DNA of 64,000 nt. Source: SSSZ01 sp036732025. GTDB lineage: Bacteria; Pseudomonadota; Gammaproteobacteria; Burkholderiales; Rhodocyclaceae. Shown piece by piece: positions 56,390 to 64,000 of the stretch. The notes beneath the pieces are model-generated. The model searched no databases and was not told the DNA's origin. It was given only the letters and a program-made list of their open reading frames with translations. A program made the position numbers and the translations under genes. The stretch's first letter is position 1. Each line of letters starts with the position of its first letter. The stretch spans positions 1 to 64,000 of the forward strand of contig DAINDE010000016.1 in the NCBI GenBank assembly GCA_036732025.1, written 5' to 3'.

Positions 56390-57646
56390 ATGACCCGACC
56401 GCTCCTCCCTGCCCTAGCCCTGGCCCTCGCCGTCACCCTGGCCCAGGCGGCCGAACCGCCCGGCGCCAGCGTGGACAGCCTGCTCGCCGCCGCCCGGGAA
56501 GGCAGCCCGGACCTGCGCATGTCCCGTCTGGAGGCGGAGGCGGCCGCCGAGCGCATCGGCCCCGCTGGCGCCCTGCCCGACCCCATCCTGCGCCTGGAGC
56601 TGGAAAACATCACCCGGAACGGCAGCCAGAGCCCCACCCTCTCCCCCAGCCGGGCCGGCGACACCAAATACACCCTGATGCAGCCCCTGCCCTTCTGGGG
56701 CAAGCGCGACTTGAAGCGCGAGGTGGCCGCCGCCGAGGCCGACGCCGCCCGGGGCAAGACCGGCGATGCCTGGGCGGAGCTTGCCGGCCGGCTGAAGGCC
56801 CTCTACGCCGACTACTGGCTGTCCAGCCACAGCCTCGACCTCCTCCGCCAGAACATCGACCTCGCCGGCCGCCTGGAGCAGATCGCCCAGGTGCGCTACG
56901 CCGGCGGCCTCGCCCCGCAGCAGGACGCCATCCGCGCCCAGGTGGAGAAGAGCAGCCTGGAGGCGGAATTCGTCGCCATGGAGAGCGAGCGCCATCACCA
57001 GATGGTCTTTCTCAACGCCATGCTGGCCCGGCCGGCCAACGCGCCCCTGGCCGACCCGGTGGCCCTGCGCCCCCTGCCCCCGGCCGCCAAGCTCGACCCG
57101 GCCGCCCTGGCCGAACGGCTGCAGGCCAATAACCCGCAACTGGCCATCGAAGGCGCCCGCCTCACCGCCGCCGAGAAGGGCCGCGAACTCGCCTACCGCA
57201 ACCGCTACCCGGATTTCACCGTCGGCGTCGTCCCCATGCAGGTGCAGAGCCGGGTCGACAGCTGGAGCCTGATGCTGGAAATGAACATCCCCCTGCAGCA
57301 AGGCACCCGCCGAGCCCAGGAGCGGGAGGCGGAGCGCATGCTGGAAGCCGCCCAGGCGCGGAAGGAAGCCCTCGGCCACCGCCTGCTGGGGGACGTGGCG
57401 GCGGCCCTCTCCAACCTGGATGCGGCCCGCGCCACCGAGCGCATCACCGCCACCCGCCTGTTGCCCCAGGCGGAATTGACCTTCAAGGCCGCCCTGGCCG
57501 GCTACGAGACGGGCAAGGTGGATTTCGCCACCCTCCTCGACGCCCAGAAGCAGATCCGCAGCGCCAGACTCAGCCTGTTCCGTGCCCAGGCCGCCCAGCA
57601 GGCGCGGCTGGCCGAAATCGAACGCCTCCTCGGGGAAGACCTGTGA
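56390..57646 (+). CDS. cusC: CusC/TolC-like outer-membrane efflux protein
   Basis: 418 residues with a signal peptide (LALALAVTLAQA). The long coiled helical repeats are typical of the outer-membrane factor family (LYADYWLSSHSLDLLRQNIDLAGRLEQIAQVRYAGGLAPQQDAIRAQVEKS and, half a molecule later, LLPQAELTFKAALAGYETGKVDFATLLDAQKQI, read in segments). It forms the outer-membrane channel of the tripartite pump. It overlaps cusB by GTGA. Confidence 0.88.
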   Translation: MTRPLLPALALALAVTLAQAAEPPGASVDSLLAAAREGSPDLRMSRLEAEAAAERIGPAGALPDPILRLELENITRNGSQSPTLSPSRAGDTKYTLMQPLPFWGKRDLKREVAAAEADAARGKTGDAWAELAGRLKALYADYWLSSHSLDLLRQNIDLAGRLEQIAQVRYAGGLAPQQDAIRAQVEKSSLEAEFVAMESERHHQMVFLNAMLARPANAPLADPVALRPLPPAAKLDPAALAERLQANNPQLAIEGARLTAAEKGRELAYRNRYPDFTVGVVPMQVQSRVDSWSLMLEMNIPLQQGTRRAQEREAERMLEAAQARKEALGHRLLGDVAAALSNLDAARATERITATRLLPQAELTFKAALAGYETGKVDFATLLDAQKQIRSARLSLFRAQAAQQARLAEIERLLGEDL

Positions 57647-59154
57647 AACCCGGCACCCTTGTCATTGCCCTCATCGCCGCCACTGCCGTCGGCGCCGCCA
57701 TCGGCTACCGCTTTGCCGCCCCCGGCCAGCCGGCCGCCAGCGCCCAGGCCCCGGCGGAAGCCGCCAAACCGGCGAAGAAACTCCTCTACTACCGCAATCC
57801 CATGGGCCTGCCCGACACCTCGCCGGTGCCCAAGAAAGACCCCATGGGCATGGATTACATCCCGGTCTACGAAGGCGAGGCGGAAGCGGGCGACGACGAC
57901 GGCTTCAAGATCAGTCCGGCCAAGGTCCAGAAGCTGGGGGTGAAGACCGCCCAGGCCACCCTGCAAGCCCTGGACAAGACGGTGCGCGCCAGCGGCCGCA
58001 TCGAGATCGACGAACGCCGCACCTACGCCGTCACCGCCAAATTCGAGGGCTTCATCGAGCGCCTCTTCGTCAATACCACCGGCCAGCCGGTGGGCCGCGG
58101 CCAGCCCCTGTTCGAGGTCTACAGCCCGGAACTGGTCTCCGCCCAGCGGGAATACGCCATCGCCGCCCAGGGCGTGGGCAGCCTCAAGGATGCCGGCGAC
58201 GCCGCCCAGGGAGCCATGCGGCAACTGGCGGATTCCGCCCTCCTGCGCCTCAAGAACTGGGACATTTCGGAAGAGCAGGTGAAGGCCCTGGCCAGGTCGG
58301 GCGAAGCCCGGCGCACCCTGACCTTCCGCTCGCCAGTCGCGGGTGTCGTCACCGAGAAGAAGGCGGTCCAGGGCATGCGTTTCATGCCCGGGGAAACGCT
58401 GTTCCAGGTGGCCGACATTTCATCCGTCTGGGTCCAGGCCGACGTCTTCGAGCAGGACATCGGTGCCATCCGCCCCGGCCAGAAGGCCACGGTGCGGGTG
58501 AATGCCTATCCCGGGGAAACCTTCACCGGCAGCATCGCCTACGTCTATCCCATGCTGAAGGCGGAAACCCGCACGGTGCCGGTGCGCATCGAACTCCCCA
58601 ACCCGGGCGGCAAGCTGAAGCCCGCCATGTACGCCGAGGTGGAGATTCCCGTCGGCGCCAAGGCGCCGGTGGTCACCGTGCCCACCTCGGCGGTCATCGA
58701 CAGCGGCCAGCGCCAGGTGGTGCTGGTGCAGCTCGGCGAAGGCCGCTTCGAGCCCCGCCCGGTCAAACTCGGCGCCCGGGGCGGCGATTTCGTGCAGGTG
58801 CTCGAAGGCGTCAAGGAGGGCGAGACCGTGGTCGTTTCCGCCAATTTCCTCATCGACGCCGAGAGCAACCTGAAGGCCGCCCTCTCCGGCCTGCAGGCGC
58901 CGGAGGCCGCCAAGCCGGCCGGCGTCGGGCACCAGGCGGAAGGCGTGTTGAACGCCGTGGACGCTGCCGCCGGCACCGTCACCGTCAGCCACGGCCCAGT
59001 GCCCAGCCTCAACTGGCCGTCGATGAAGATGGAATTCACCCTGGCCAATCCGGCCCTGGGGCAAAGCATCGCGCCGGGGAGCAAGGTGGCCATCGAGTTC
59101 GTCGAGAGGAAGCCGGGCGAGTGGGTGATTACGTCGATGAGGGCGAAGCCGTGA
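57643..59154 (+). CDS. cusB: CusB membrane-fusion protein with C-terminal CusF-like domain
   Basis: 503 residues from GTG 57643. An N-terminal helix, then a heavy-metal-binding segment (YYRNPMGLPDTSPVPKKDPMGMDYIPVY, about residues 48-76, rich in methionine), barrel-sandwich and helical domains of the HlyD/CusB class (TAKFEGFIERLFVNTTGQPVGRGQPLFEVYSPEL, FRSPVAGVVTEKKAV) and beta-barrel segments. The last 75 residues are a fused CusF domain (GVLNAVDAAAGTVTVSHGPVPSLNWPSMKMEF) with both tryptophan and methionines, so the pump carries its own copper chaperone in addition to the free one. Confidence 0.92.
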   Translation: MKPGTLVIALIAATAVGAAIGYRFAAPGQPAASAQAPAEAAKPAKKLLYYRNPMGLPDTSPVPKKDPMGMDYIPVYEGEAEAGDDDGFKISPAKVQKLGVKTAQATLQALDKTVRASGRIEIDERRTYAVTAKFEGFIERLFVNTTGQPVGRGQPLFEVYSPELVSAQREYAIAAQGVGSLKDAGDAAQGAMRQLADSALLRLKNWDISEEQVKALARSGEARRTLTFRSPVAGVVTEKKAVQGMRFMPGETLFQVADISSVWVQADVFEQDIGAIRPGQKATVRVNAYPGETFTGSIAYVYPMLKAETRTVPVRIELPNPGGKLKPAMYAEVEIPVGAKAPVVTVPTSAVIDSGQRQVVLVQLGEGRFEPRPVKLGARGGDFVQVLEGVKEGETVVVSANFLIDAESNLKAALSGLQAPEAAKPAGVGHQAEGVLNAVDAAAGTVTVSHGPVPSLNWPSMKMEFTLANPALGQSIAPGSKVAIEFVERKPGEWVITSMRAKP

Positions 59155-59184
59155 GCCGCTACAGGCACACTGCCTGGTCCACTT

Positions 59185-59248
59185 CCGTTCGGGCTGAGCC
59201 TGTCGAAGCCCGGGATGAACCGCCCTTCGACAGGCTCAGGGCGAACGG
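59185..59248. repeat. REP-like inverted repeat
   Basis: Arms of about 26 bp (CCGTTCGGGCTGAGCCTGTC... and its near-complement ending GGCTCAGGGCGAACGG) with a 12-bp loop and three mismatches, in the 142-bp gap between cusB and cusA. It matches a short palindromic element type scattered through many high-GC proteobacterial genomes. It may stabilise or attenuate the transcript between the fusion-protein and pump genes. Confidence 0.7.
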
Positions 59249-59296
59249 GCGGATGAGCACCAACCACCTGGCGATTCTCACGCGATAGGCCGCCCC

Positions 59297-62200
59297 ATGC
59301 TCAACGCCCTCATCGACTGGTCAGCCAGAAACCGCTTCCTGGTCCTCCTCGCCACGGTCTTCGTGGTGGTCGCCGGCGTCTGGTCGGTCCTGAAAACGCC
59401 TTTGGACGCGATCCCCGACCTCTCCGACGTGCAGGTCATCCTGTACACCGAATACCCGGGCCAGGCGCCCCAGGTGGTCGAGGACCAGGTGACCTACCCG
59501 CTCACCACGGCCCTGCTGTCGGTGCCCAAATCCAAGGTGGTACGGGGCTTTTCCTTCTTCGGCGCCTCTTTCGTCTATGTCATCTTCGAGGACGGCACCG
59601 ACATCTACTGGGCCCGCTCCCGGGTGCTGGAATACCTCAACGCCGTCTCCGGCCGGCTGCCCAAGGGGGTGACCCCCACCCTGGGGCCGGACGCCACCGG
59701 CGTCGGCTGGGTCTACCAGTACGCCGTGCTGGCCAAGGACCGCACCCTCGCCGAGCTGCGCACCCTGCAGGACTGGTACGTCCGCTACCAGCTGACCAAG
59801 GCGCCCGGCGTCGCCGAGGTAGCGTCCATCGGCGGCTTCGTCCAGCAGTACCAGGTGACCGTGGACCCGGTGAAGTTGCGGGCCTACGGCATCCCGCTCA
59901 TGCGCGTCGCCGAGACCATCCGCAATTCCAACCGCGACGTCGGCGGGCGCACCCTGGAGATGGCGGAAACCGAATACATGGTGCGCGGCCGCGGCTACCT
60001 CACCGGCAAGGCGGACATCGAGAACCTGGTGCTCAAAGCCCAGGGTGGCACGCCTGTGCTGGTGCGGGACATCGGCCGCGTCGAGCTGGTGGCCGACGAA
60101 CGCCGCGGCCTCACCGAGCTGAACGGCGAGGGCGAGGTGGTGTCGGGCATCGCCATGGCCCGTTACGGCCAGAACGCCCTGGAGGTGATCCACAACCTCA
60201 AGGAGAAGGTCGCCGAGATCGGCGCCGGACTGCCGGCGGGCGTAACCATCGAAACCGTCTATGACCGCTCGGAACTGATCCACCGCGCCATCGACACCCT
60301 GAAGCGCACCCTGGCCGAGGAAAGCCTCATCGTCGCCCTGGTCTGCATCGTCTTCCTGCTCCATGTGCGCTCGGCCCTGGTCGCCATCCTCATGCTGCCG
60401 GTGGGCATCCTGGCCGCCTTCATCGGCATGCGGGCCATCGGCATCAATTCCAACCTGATGAGCCTGGGCGGCATCGCCATCGCCATCGGCGCCATGATCG
60501 ATGCCGCCATCGTCATGATCGAGAATGCGCATAAGCATCTGGAACGGTTGCAGCCCGGAGAATCTCGCACCGAAGCCATGGTCACGGCGTGCAAGGAAGT
60601 CGGCCCAGCGCTCTTCTTCAGCCTTCTTATCATCACCGTCTCTTTCCTCCCTGTCTTCACCCTCGAAGCCCAGGAAGGCCGCCTCTTCGCGCCCCTGGCC
60701 TGGACCAAGACCTTCGCCATGGCGGCGGCGGCCTTCCTCTCGGTGACCCTGGTGCCGGTGCTGATGCTGGCCTTCATCCGCGGTCACATCAAACCGGAGG
60801 CCGAGAACCCGGTGAACCGCTTCCTCATCCGCCTCTACCGGCCGGTCATCGCCGCCGTGATGCAGTGGAAGAAGGCCACCGTCGTCGCTGCCGTCGTCGC
60901 CATGGCCATCACCGTCTATCCGGCCAGCCGCCTGGGCAGCGAGTTCATGCCGACCTTGAACGAAGGCACCCTCTTCTACATGCCCACCACCCTGCCCGCC
61001 CTGTCGGTGACCAAGGCGGCGGAACTCCTGCAGACCCAGAACAAGATCATCAAGAGCTTCCCGGAAGTGGCCTCGGTATACGGCAAGGCCGGCCGCGCCC
61101 AGACCGCCACCGACCCGGCGCCCCTGGAGATGTTCGAGACGGTGATCAACCTCAAGCCGGAAGCCGAATGGCGCCCCGGCCTCACCACCGACAAGCTCAT
61201 CGCCGAGCTGGACAAGGCCCTGCAGTTCCCCGGCGTCGCCAACTCGTGGACCATGCCCATCAAGGCCCGCATCGACATGCTATCCACCGGCATCCGCACC
61301 CCCATCGGCATCAAGGTCTTCGGCAAGGACCTGGCCGAGATGGAGCGCCTGGCCAAGGAAATCGAGGCCGTGGTCAAGGCCGTGCCGGGCACCAGCAGCG
61401 CCTTCGCCGAGCGCCTCACCGGCGGCTACTACCTGGACATCGTCCCCGACCGCGCGGCCCTGGCCCGCTACGGCCTCACCGTCGGCGAGGTGCAGGACGT
61501 CATCACCACCGCCCTCGGCGGCGAGATGGTCACCACCACCGTCGAGGGCCGCGAGCGCTTCGGCGTGGTGGTGCGCTACCCCCGGGACGCCCGCAGCGAC
61601 CCCGAGCGCATCGCCCGCGAGGTGCTGGTGCCGGTGGCTGGCGAAATGGGCGGCGCCGCCGCCATGGTCCCCCTCGGCCAGCTCGCCCAAGTGAAGATCA
61701 GCACCGGCGCCCCCGCCATCCGCACCGAGAACGCCCTGCTCTCGGCCTACATCTACGTGGACATCCGCGACCGGGACATCGGCAGCTACGTCGCCGAAGC
61801 GCGGCGGGCGGTGAAGGACAAGGTGAAATTCACCCCGGGCACCTACGTCACCTGGAGCGGCCAGTTCGAGTACATGGAGCGGGCCACCCAGAAGCTCAAG
61901 GTGGTGGTGCCGGTGACGCTCCTCATCATCTTCCTGCTCCTCTACCTCAACTTCCGCCGCATCACCGAAACCTTGATCGTCATGCTCTCGGTGCCCTTCG
62001 CCCTGGTCGGCGGGGTGTGGCTGATGTGGTGGCTGGGCTACAACCTCTCGGTGGCAGCGGCGGTGGGCTTCATCGCCCTGGCCGGGGTGGCGGCGGAAAC
62101 CGGCGTCGTCATGCTCATCTACCTCGACCACGCCTGGGAGAGCACCCAAAAACGCCGCGCAAGCGAAGGCCTGGCTCCGACCGCCGCCGACCTCTACGCC

Positions 62201-62446
62201 GCCGTGATGGAAGGCGCCGTCGAGCGGGTCCGCCCCAAGATGATGACCGTCACCGCCATCATGGCCGGCCTCTTGCCCATCCTGTGGGGCACCGGCACCG
62301 GCTCGGAAGTGATGAGCCGCATCGCGGCGCCCATGGTGGGGGGGATGATTTCCTCGACCGTGTTGACCCTGGCGGTGATTCCGGCGATCTACGGGTTGGT
62401 GAAGGCATATGGGCTGGAACGCGCTTCGAAGCCGAACGCTGCATGA
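59297..62446 (+). CDS. cusA: CusA-type heavy-metal RND efflux pump
   Basis: 1049 residues. Twelve-helix RND plan with two large periplasmic loops. The signature in transmembrane helix 4, GAMIDAAIVMIENAHKHLE, is that of Cu(I)/Ag(I) (HME4) pumps and differs from the divalent-cation type. Other family marks: VQVILYTEYPGQAPQVVEDQVTYPLTTALLSVPKSKVVRGFSFFG and, late in the protein, GVAAETGVVMLIYLDHAWE. It exports copper or silver from periplasm or cytoplasm through CusC using proton motive force. The inverted repeat just upstream may lower its expression relative to cusB. Confidence 0.93.
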   Translation: MLNALIDWSARNRFLVLLATVFVVVAGVWSVLKTPLDAIPDLSDVQVILYTEYPGQAPQVVEDQVTYPLTTALLSVPKSKVVRGFSFFGASFVYVIFEDGTDIYWARSRVLEYLNAVSGRLPKGVTPTLGPDATGVGWVYQYAVLAKDRTLAELRTLQDWYVRYQLTKAPGVAEVASIGGFVQQYQVTVDPVKLRAYGIPLMRVAETIRNSNRDVGGRTLEMAETEYMVRGRGYLTGKADIENLVLKAQGGTPVLVRDIGRVELVADERRGLTELNGEGEVVSGIAMARYGQNALEVIHNLKEKVAEIGAGLPAGVTIETVYDRSELIHRAIDTLKRTLAEESLIVALVCIVFLLHVRSALVAILMLPVGILAAFIGMRAIGINSNLMSLGGIAIAIGAMIDAAIVMIENAHKHLERLQPGESRTEAMVTACKEVGPALFFSLLIITVSFLPVFTLEAQEGRLFAPLAWTKTFAMAAAAFLSVTLVPVLMLAFIRGHIKPEAENPVNRFLIRLYRPVIAAVMQWKKATVVAAVVAMAITVYPASRLGSEFMPTLNEGTLFYMPTTLPALSVTKAAELLQTQNKIIKSFPEVASVYGKAGRAQTATDPAPLEMFETVINLKPEAEWRPGLTTDKLIAELDKALQFPGVANSWTMPIKARIDMLSTGIRTPIGIKVFGKDLAEMERLAKEIEAVVKAVPGTSSAFAERLTGGYYLDIVPDRAALARYGLTVGEVQDVITTALGGEMVTTTVEGRERFGVVVRYPRDARSDPERIAREVLVPVAGEMGGAAAMVPLGQLAQVKISTGAPAIRTENALLSAYIYVDIRDRDIGSYVAEARRAVKDKVKFTPGTYVTWSGQFEYMERATQKLKVVVPVTLLIIFLLLYLNFRRITETLIVMLSVPFALVGGVWLMWWLGYNLSVAAAVGFIALAGVAAETGVVMLIYLDHAWESTQKRRASEGLAPTAADLYAAVMEGAVERVRPKMMTVTAIMAGLLPILWGTGTGSEVMSRIAAPMVGGMISSTVLTLAVIPAIYGLVKAYGLERASKPNAA

Positions 62447-62494
62447 ACGTGCGTCCCGAACAAGTTCTTTGTGCCCTTAACTGCCTGATGACAT

Positions 62495-62513
62495 CCGGGA
62501 GGGCGACCTCCGG
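62495..62513 (+). terminator. possible hairpin after cusA
   Basis: CCGGGAGG and CCTCCGG form a stem with one bulge around GCGA, 49 bp after the cusA stop. There is no T-tract, so Rho-independent termination is doubtful. Nothing else is recognised in the 225-bp gap to the convergent gene. Confidence 0.3.
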
Positions 62514-62671
62514 AACGTGCCCTGGACCGCCTGATGACAATTTCACGCTCGCTGGCAGGTTTGGGATCGGTTAGCTGCCCTCCTTGAGGCATTCCCATAG
62601 GCAGTTGTGTAGCCATTCGAGGCATTCTGGCCAGGAACCCATATTCAACACGCGGCATTGCCACGGTCGGC

Positions 62672-63256
62672 TCAGGTCTCCTTGTCGGCGAGCGCGTCCT
62701 CGATGCGCCGATCCGGAACCAACCAGACGAGGGCCACCAGGACGTACAAACCTTGGGAAATCTGCGGCGACAAAAAGGCGGCGGCGATGCCAATAAGGTA
62801 AAGCAGCGGCGACAGCCTTCCCTTCCAATCCTGGCCGATGGCCTTCTTGAGGAGAGAGTCGGCGCCGTGGGAGGCGATGATGGTCTGCTGCAGCAACCAG
62901 TAGGCCACGGCCGCCATTAGCAGCACGATCCCATAGATCGCCGTCGGCACCGCGGCGAAATGATTCTCCCCCATCCAGCCGGTGGTGAAGGGAAAGAGGG
63001 ACAGCCAGAACAGGAGGTGCAGATTGGCCCAGAGCATGGCGCCGGTCACCCTGCAGCCCGTATGCAGCATATGGTGATGATTGTTCCAGTAGATGCCCAC
63101 GTAGATGAAGCTCAGGACATAGCTCAGGAAGCTGGGGAACAACGGTGCCAGGGCTTCGAGGCTCTCGCCGTGCGGCACCTTGAGCTCCAGGACCATGATG
63201 GTGATGATGATGGCGATGACGCCATCGCTGAATGCCTCAACGCGGTTCTTGTTCAT
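62672..63256 (-). CDS. TMEM175-family (DUF1211) potassium channel-like protein
   Basis: 194 residues with about six helices. The filter motif RVEAFSDGVIAIIITIMVLELK at the N-terminus (FSD) is diagnostic, and NNHHHMLHTG follows in the second helix region. Bacterial members are short single-repeat versions of the lysosomal K+ channel TMEM175. It overlaps the HxlR gene by 20 bases and starts without spacing from its ribosome site, so it is translationally coupled to the regulator. Confidence 0.87.
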   Translation of the reverse strand: MNKNRVEAFSDGVIAIIITIMVLELKVPHGESLEALAPLFPSFLSYVLSFIYVGIYWNNHHHMLHTGCRVTGAMLWANLHLLFWLSLFPFTTGWMGENHFAAVPTAIYGIVLLMAAVAYWLLQQTIIASHGADSLLKKAIGQDWKGRLSPLLYLIGIAAAFLSPQISQGLYVLVALVWLVPDRRIEDALADKET

Positions 63257-63599
63257 TTCCTTGCAGTTTCAATCGCCGGCCGACCTGCTCCATGCAGTCG
63301 AGTATCGGCTCGAATTCCCGGCTCAGGGTCGTCAATGAATACTCCACCTGCGGCTGCTTGCCGGGGAAGACCTCGCGGACGAGCAGGCCGTGGTTTTCCA
63401 TGATGCGCAGCCGGTTGGTCAGGACCTTGGTGGATACCCGCGCCAAGTCGCGGCGCAAGTCGCCGAAGCGGCGCGGACCGGCGCGCAGGAACCACAGAAT
63501 TTGTACCGTCCAGGCCCCCGACAGCAGGGTGAGGACATCCTCGAGCGGACAGTCCGCGGGCAAGGGAGGCTGACGTGCAGGCTTGGGGCGAAGGAGCAT
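63237..63599 (-). CDS. HxlR-family transcriptional regulator
   Basis: 120 residues. The HxlR winged helix is clear: DCPLEDVLTLLSGAWTVQILWFLRAGPRRFGDLRRDLARVSTKVLTNRLRIMENHGLLVREVFPGKQPQVEYSLT (segments), with the conserved N-terminal cysteine in DCPLEDV that can sense electrophiles or oxidants. It is the first gene of a two-gene unit with the channel and is divergent from the isochorismatase-family gene, its probable target. Confidence 0.9.
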   Translation of the reverse strand: MLLRPKPARQPPLPADCPLEDVLTLLSGAWTVQILWFLRAGPRRFGDLRRDLARVSTKVLTNRLRIMENHGLLVREVFPGKQPQVEYSLTTLSREFEPILDCMEQVGRRLKLQGNEQEPR

Positions 63600-63614
63600 G
63601 ATCCAGGTCTAAAT

Positions 63615-63631
63615 GGTTACCGTCGGGAACC
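63615..63631. promoter_or_regulatory. candidate HxlR operator
   Basis: GGTTACCGTCGGGAACC is a 17-bp imperfect palindrome centred between hxlR and the divergent hydrolase gene. HxlR proteins bind short dyads in such gaps. A/T-rich DNA (ctttttaaaaaaaatt) follows at once, consistent with promoter elements. Confidence 0.4.
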
Positions 63632-63710
63632 TACTTTTTAAAAAAAATTGGCGCACCTAGACTGAGGCCCGTAGTCAAAACAAATGTTCCACTACCCACG
63701 GAGAAATATC

Positions 63711-64000
63711 ATGCCCCACGCTACCCCAACCCCCGGAAAGACGCTGCTCGCCCCCGACAACCACCTGCTGGTCATGATCGACCACCAGTCGCAGATGGCC
63801 TTCGCCACCAAGTCGATCGATGCCGTGACCTTGCGCAACAACGCCGCCCTGGTCGCCAAGGCGGCACGGGAGTTCAAGGTCCCGACCATCCTGACGACGG
63901 TGGCGGAAAAGAGCTTTTCCGGGCCGCTGTTCGACGAGATCAAATCGGTCTTCCCCGACGCCGACGTGATCGACCGTACCACCATGAACACCTGGGAGGA
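63711..64000 (+). CDS. isochorismatase-family hydrolase, truncated by window end
   Basis: First 96 residues only. The start at 63711 has GGAGA upstream. LLVMIDHQSQMAFAT contains the catalytic aspartate of the cysteine-hydrolase/YcaC-like subgroup, and the expected lysine is in VAEKSFSG. The catalytic cysteine lies beyond the window. Members hydrolyse diverse amides or unknown substrates. It is divergent from the HxlR gene and probably repressed or activated by it. Confidence 0.8.
   Translation, partial: MPHATPTPGKTLLAPDNHLLVMIDHQSQMAFATKSIDAVTLRNNAALVAKAAREFKVPTILTTVAEKSFSGPLFDEIKSVFPDADVIDRTTMNTWE

Noticed and set aside
62389..62793. 134-residue frame over the cusA end and TMEM175 end
   Set aside because: Overlaps two convergent real genes and has no recognisable pattern.

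Overview
The window is high-GC DNA, densely packed with ATGA/GTGA-type overlaps. It looks like the chromosome of a betaproteobacterium. The gene set (fused isobutyryl-CoA mutase, NifJ-type pyruvate oxidoreductase with a dihydroorotate-dehydrogenase-like partner, Cus-type metal efflux, Lol-like transport genes) would suit the Rhodocyclales, but that placement is inference. I see no rRNA, tRNA, CRISPR array, insertion sequence or prophage. Two runs of ten N (24177-24186 and 25863-25872) are scaffold gaps, and each shifts the frame of the gene it interrupts.

Layout. 1-7834: two RTX-type Ca-binding repeat proteins (the first runs off the left edge) flanking a TPR protein with two glycosyltransferase-9-like domains. 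7860-12717: icmF, a divergent AraC-type regulator and a NinX/DUF2591 protein. 13032-15854: a GTP cyclohydrolase I paralogue facing a TonB-dependent receptor. 16035-17251: a two-gene unit of unknown function whose products share a glycine/asparagine motif. 17254-21594: a minus-strand run of an SPFH protein, an SH3-like protein, a D-2-hydroxyacid-dehydrogenase-like protein and a membrane protein, divergent from a two-component system (21854-24643). 24669-27274: MoaD-like, BNR-propeller, DUF302 and small proteins. 27288-32775: a four-gene minus-strand unit containing a polysaccharide deacetylase-caspase-EF-hand-TPR fusion, a BrkB/YihY protein and two unknown membrane proteins. 33064-37663: nifJ and a dihydroorotate-dehydrogenase-like gene.

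37700-50309 is the most striking region. A condensation-domain-like acyltransferase is divergent from an ABC ATPase, a LolC/MacB-like permease, a LolA-like periplasmic protein and an outer-membrane barrel. These are followed by a ketosynthase, a MaoC-like double hotdog protein, an acyl carrier protein, a ferritin-like diiron enzyme resembling acyl-ACP desaturases, a FabG-like reductase, a thioester-reductase-like extended SDR and a CrtI-like FAD oxidoreductase. Together they read as a type II fatty-acid/polyketide-like pathway with its own Lol-style route to the outer membrane. I do not recognise the product.

50306-51547 is an AGE-fold lipoprotein. 51621-62446 is a Cu/Ag resistance island: a CusRS-like two-component system with an EF-hand protein in the same operon, an unrecognised gene, a near-canonical CopR/CusR-type inverted repeat at 55391-55408, then cusF, a DUF2231 gene, and cusC, cusB and cusA. 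The right edge carries a TMEM175-family channel gene overlapping an HxlR regulator, divergent from a truncated isochorismatase-family hydrolase.
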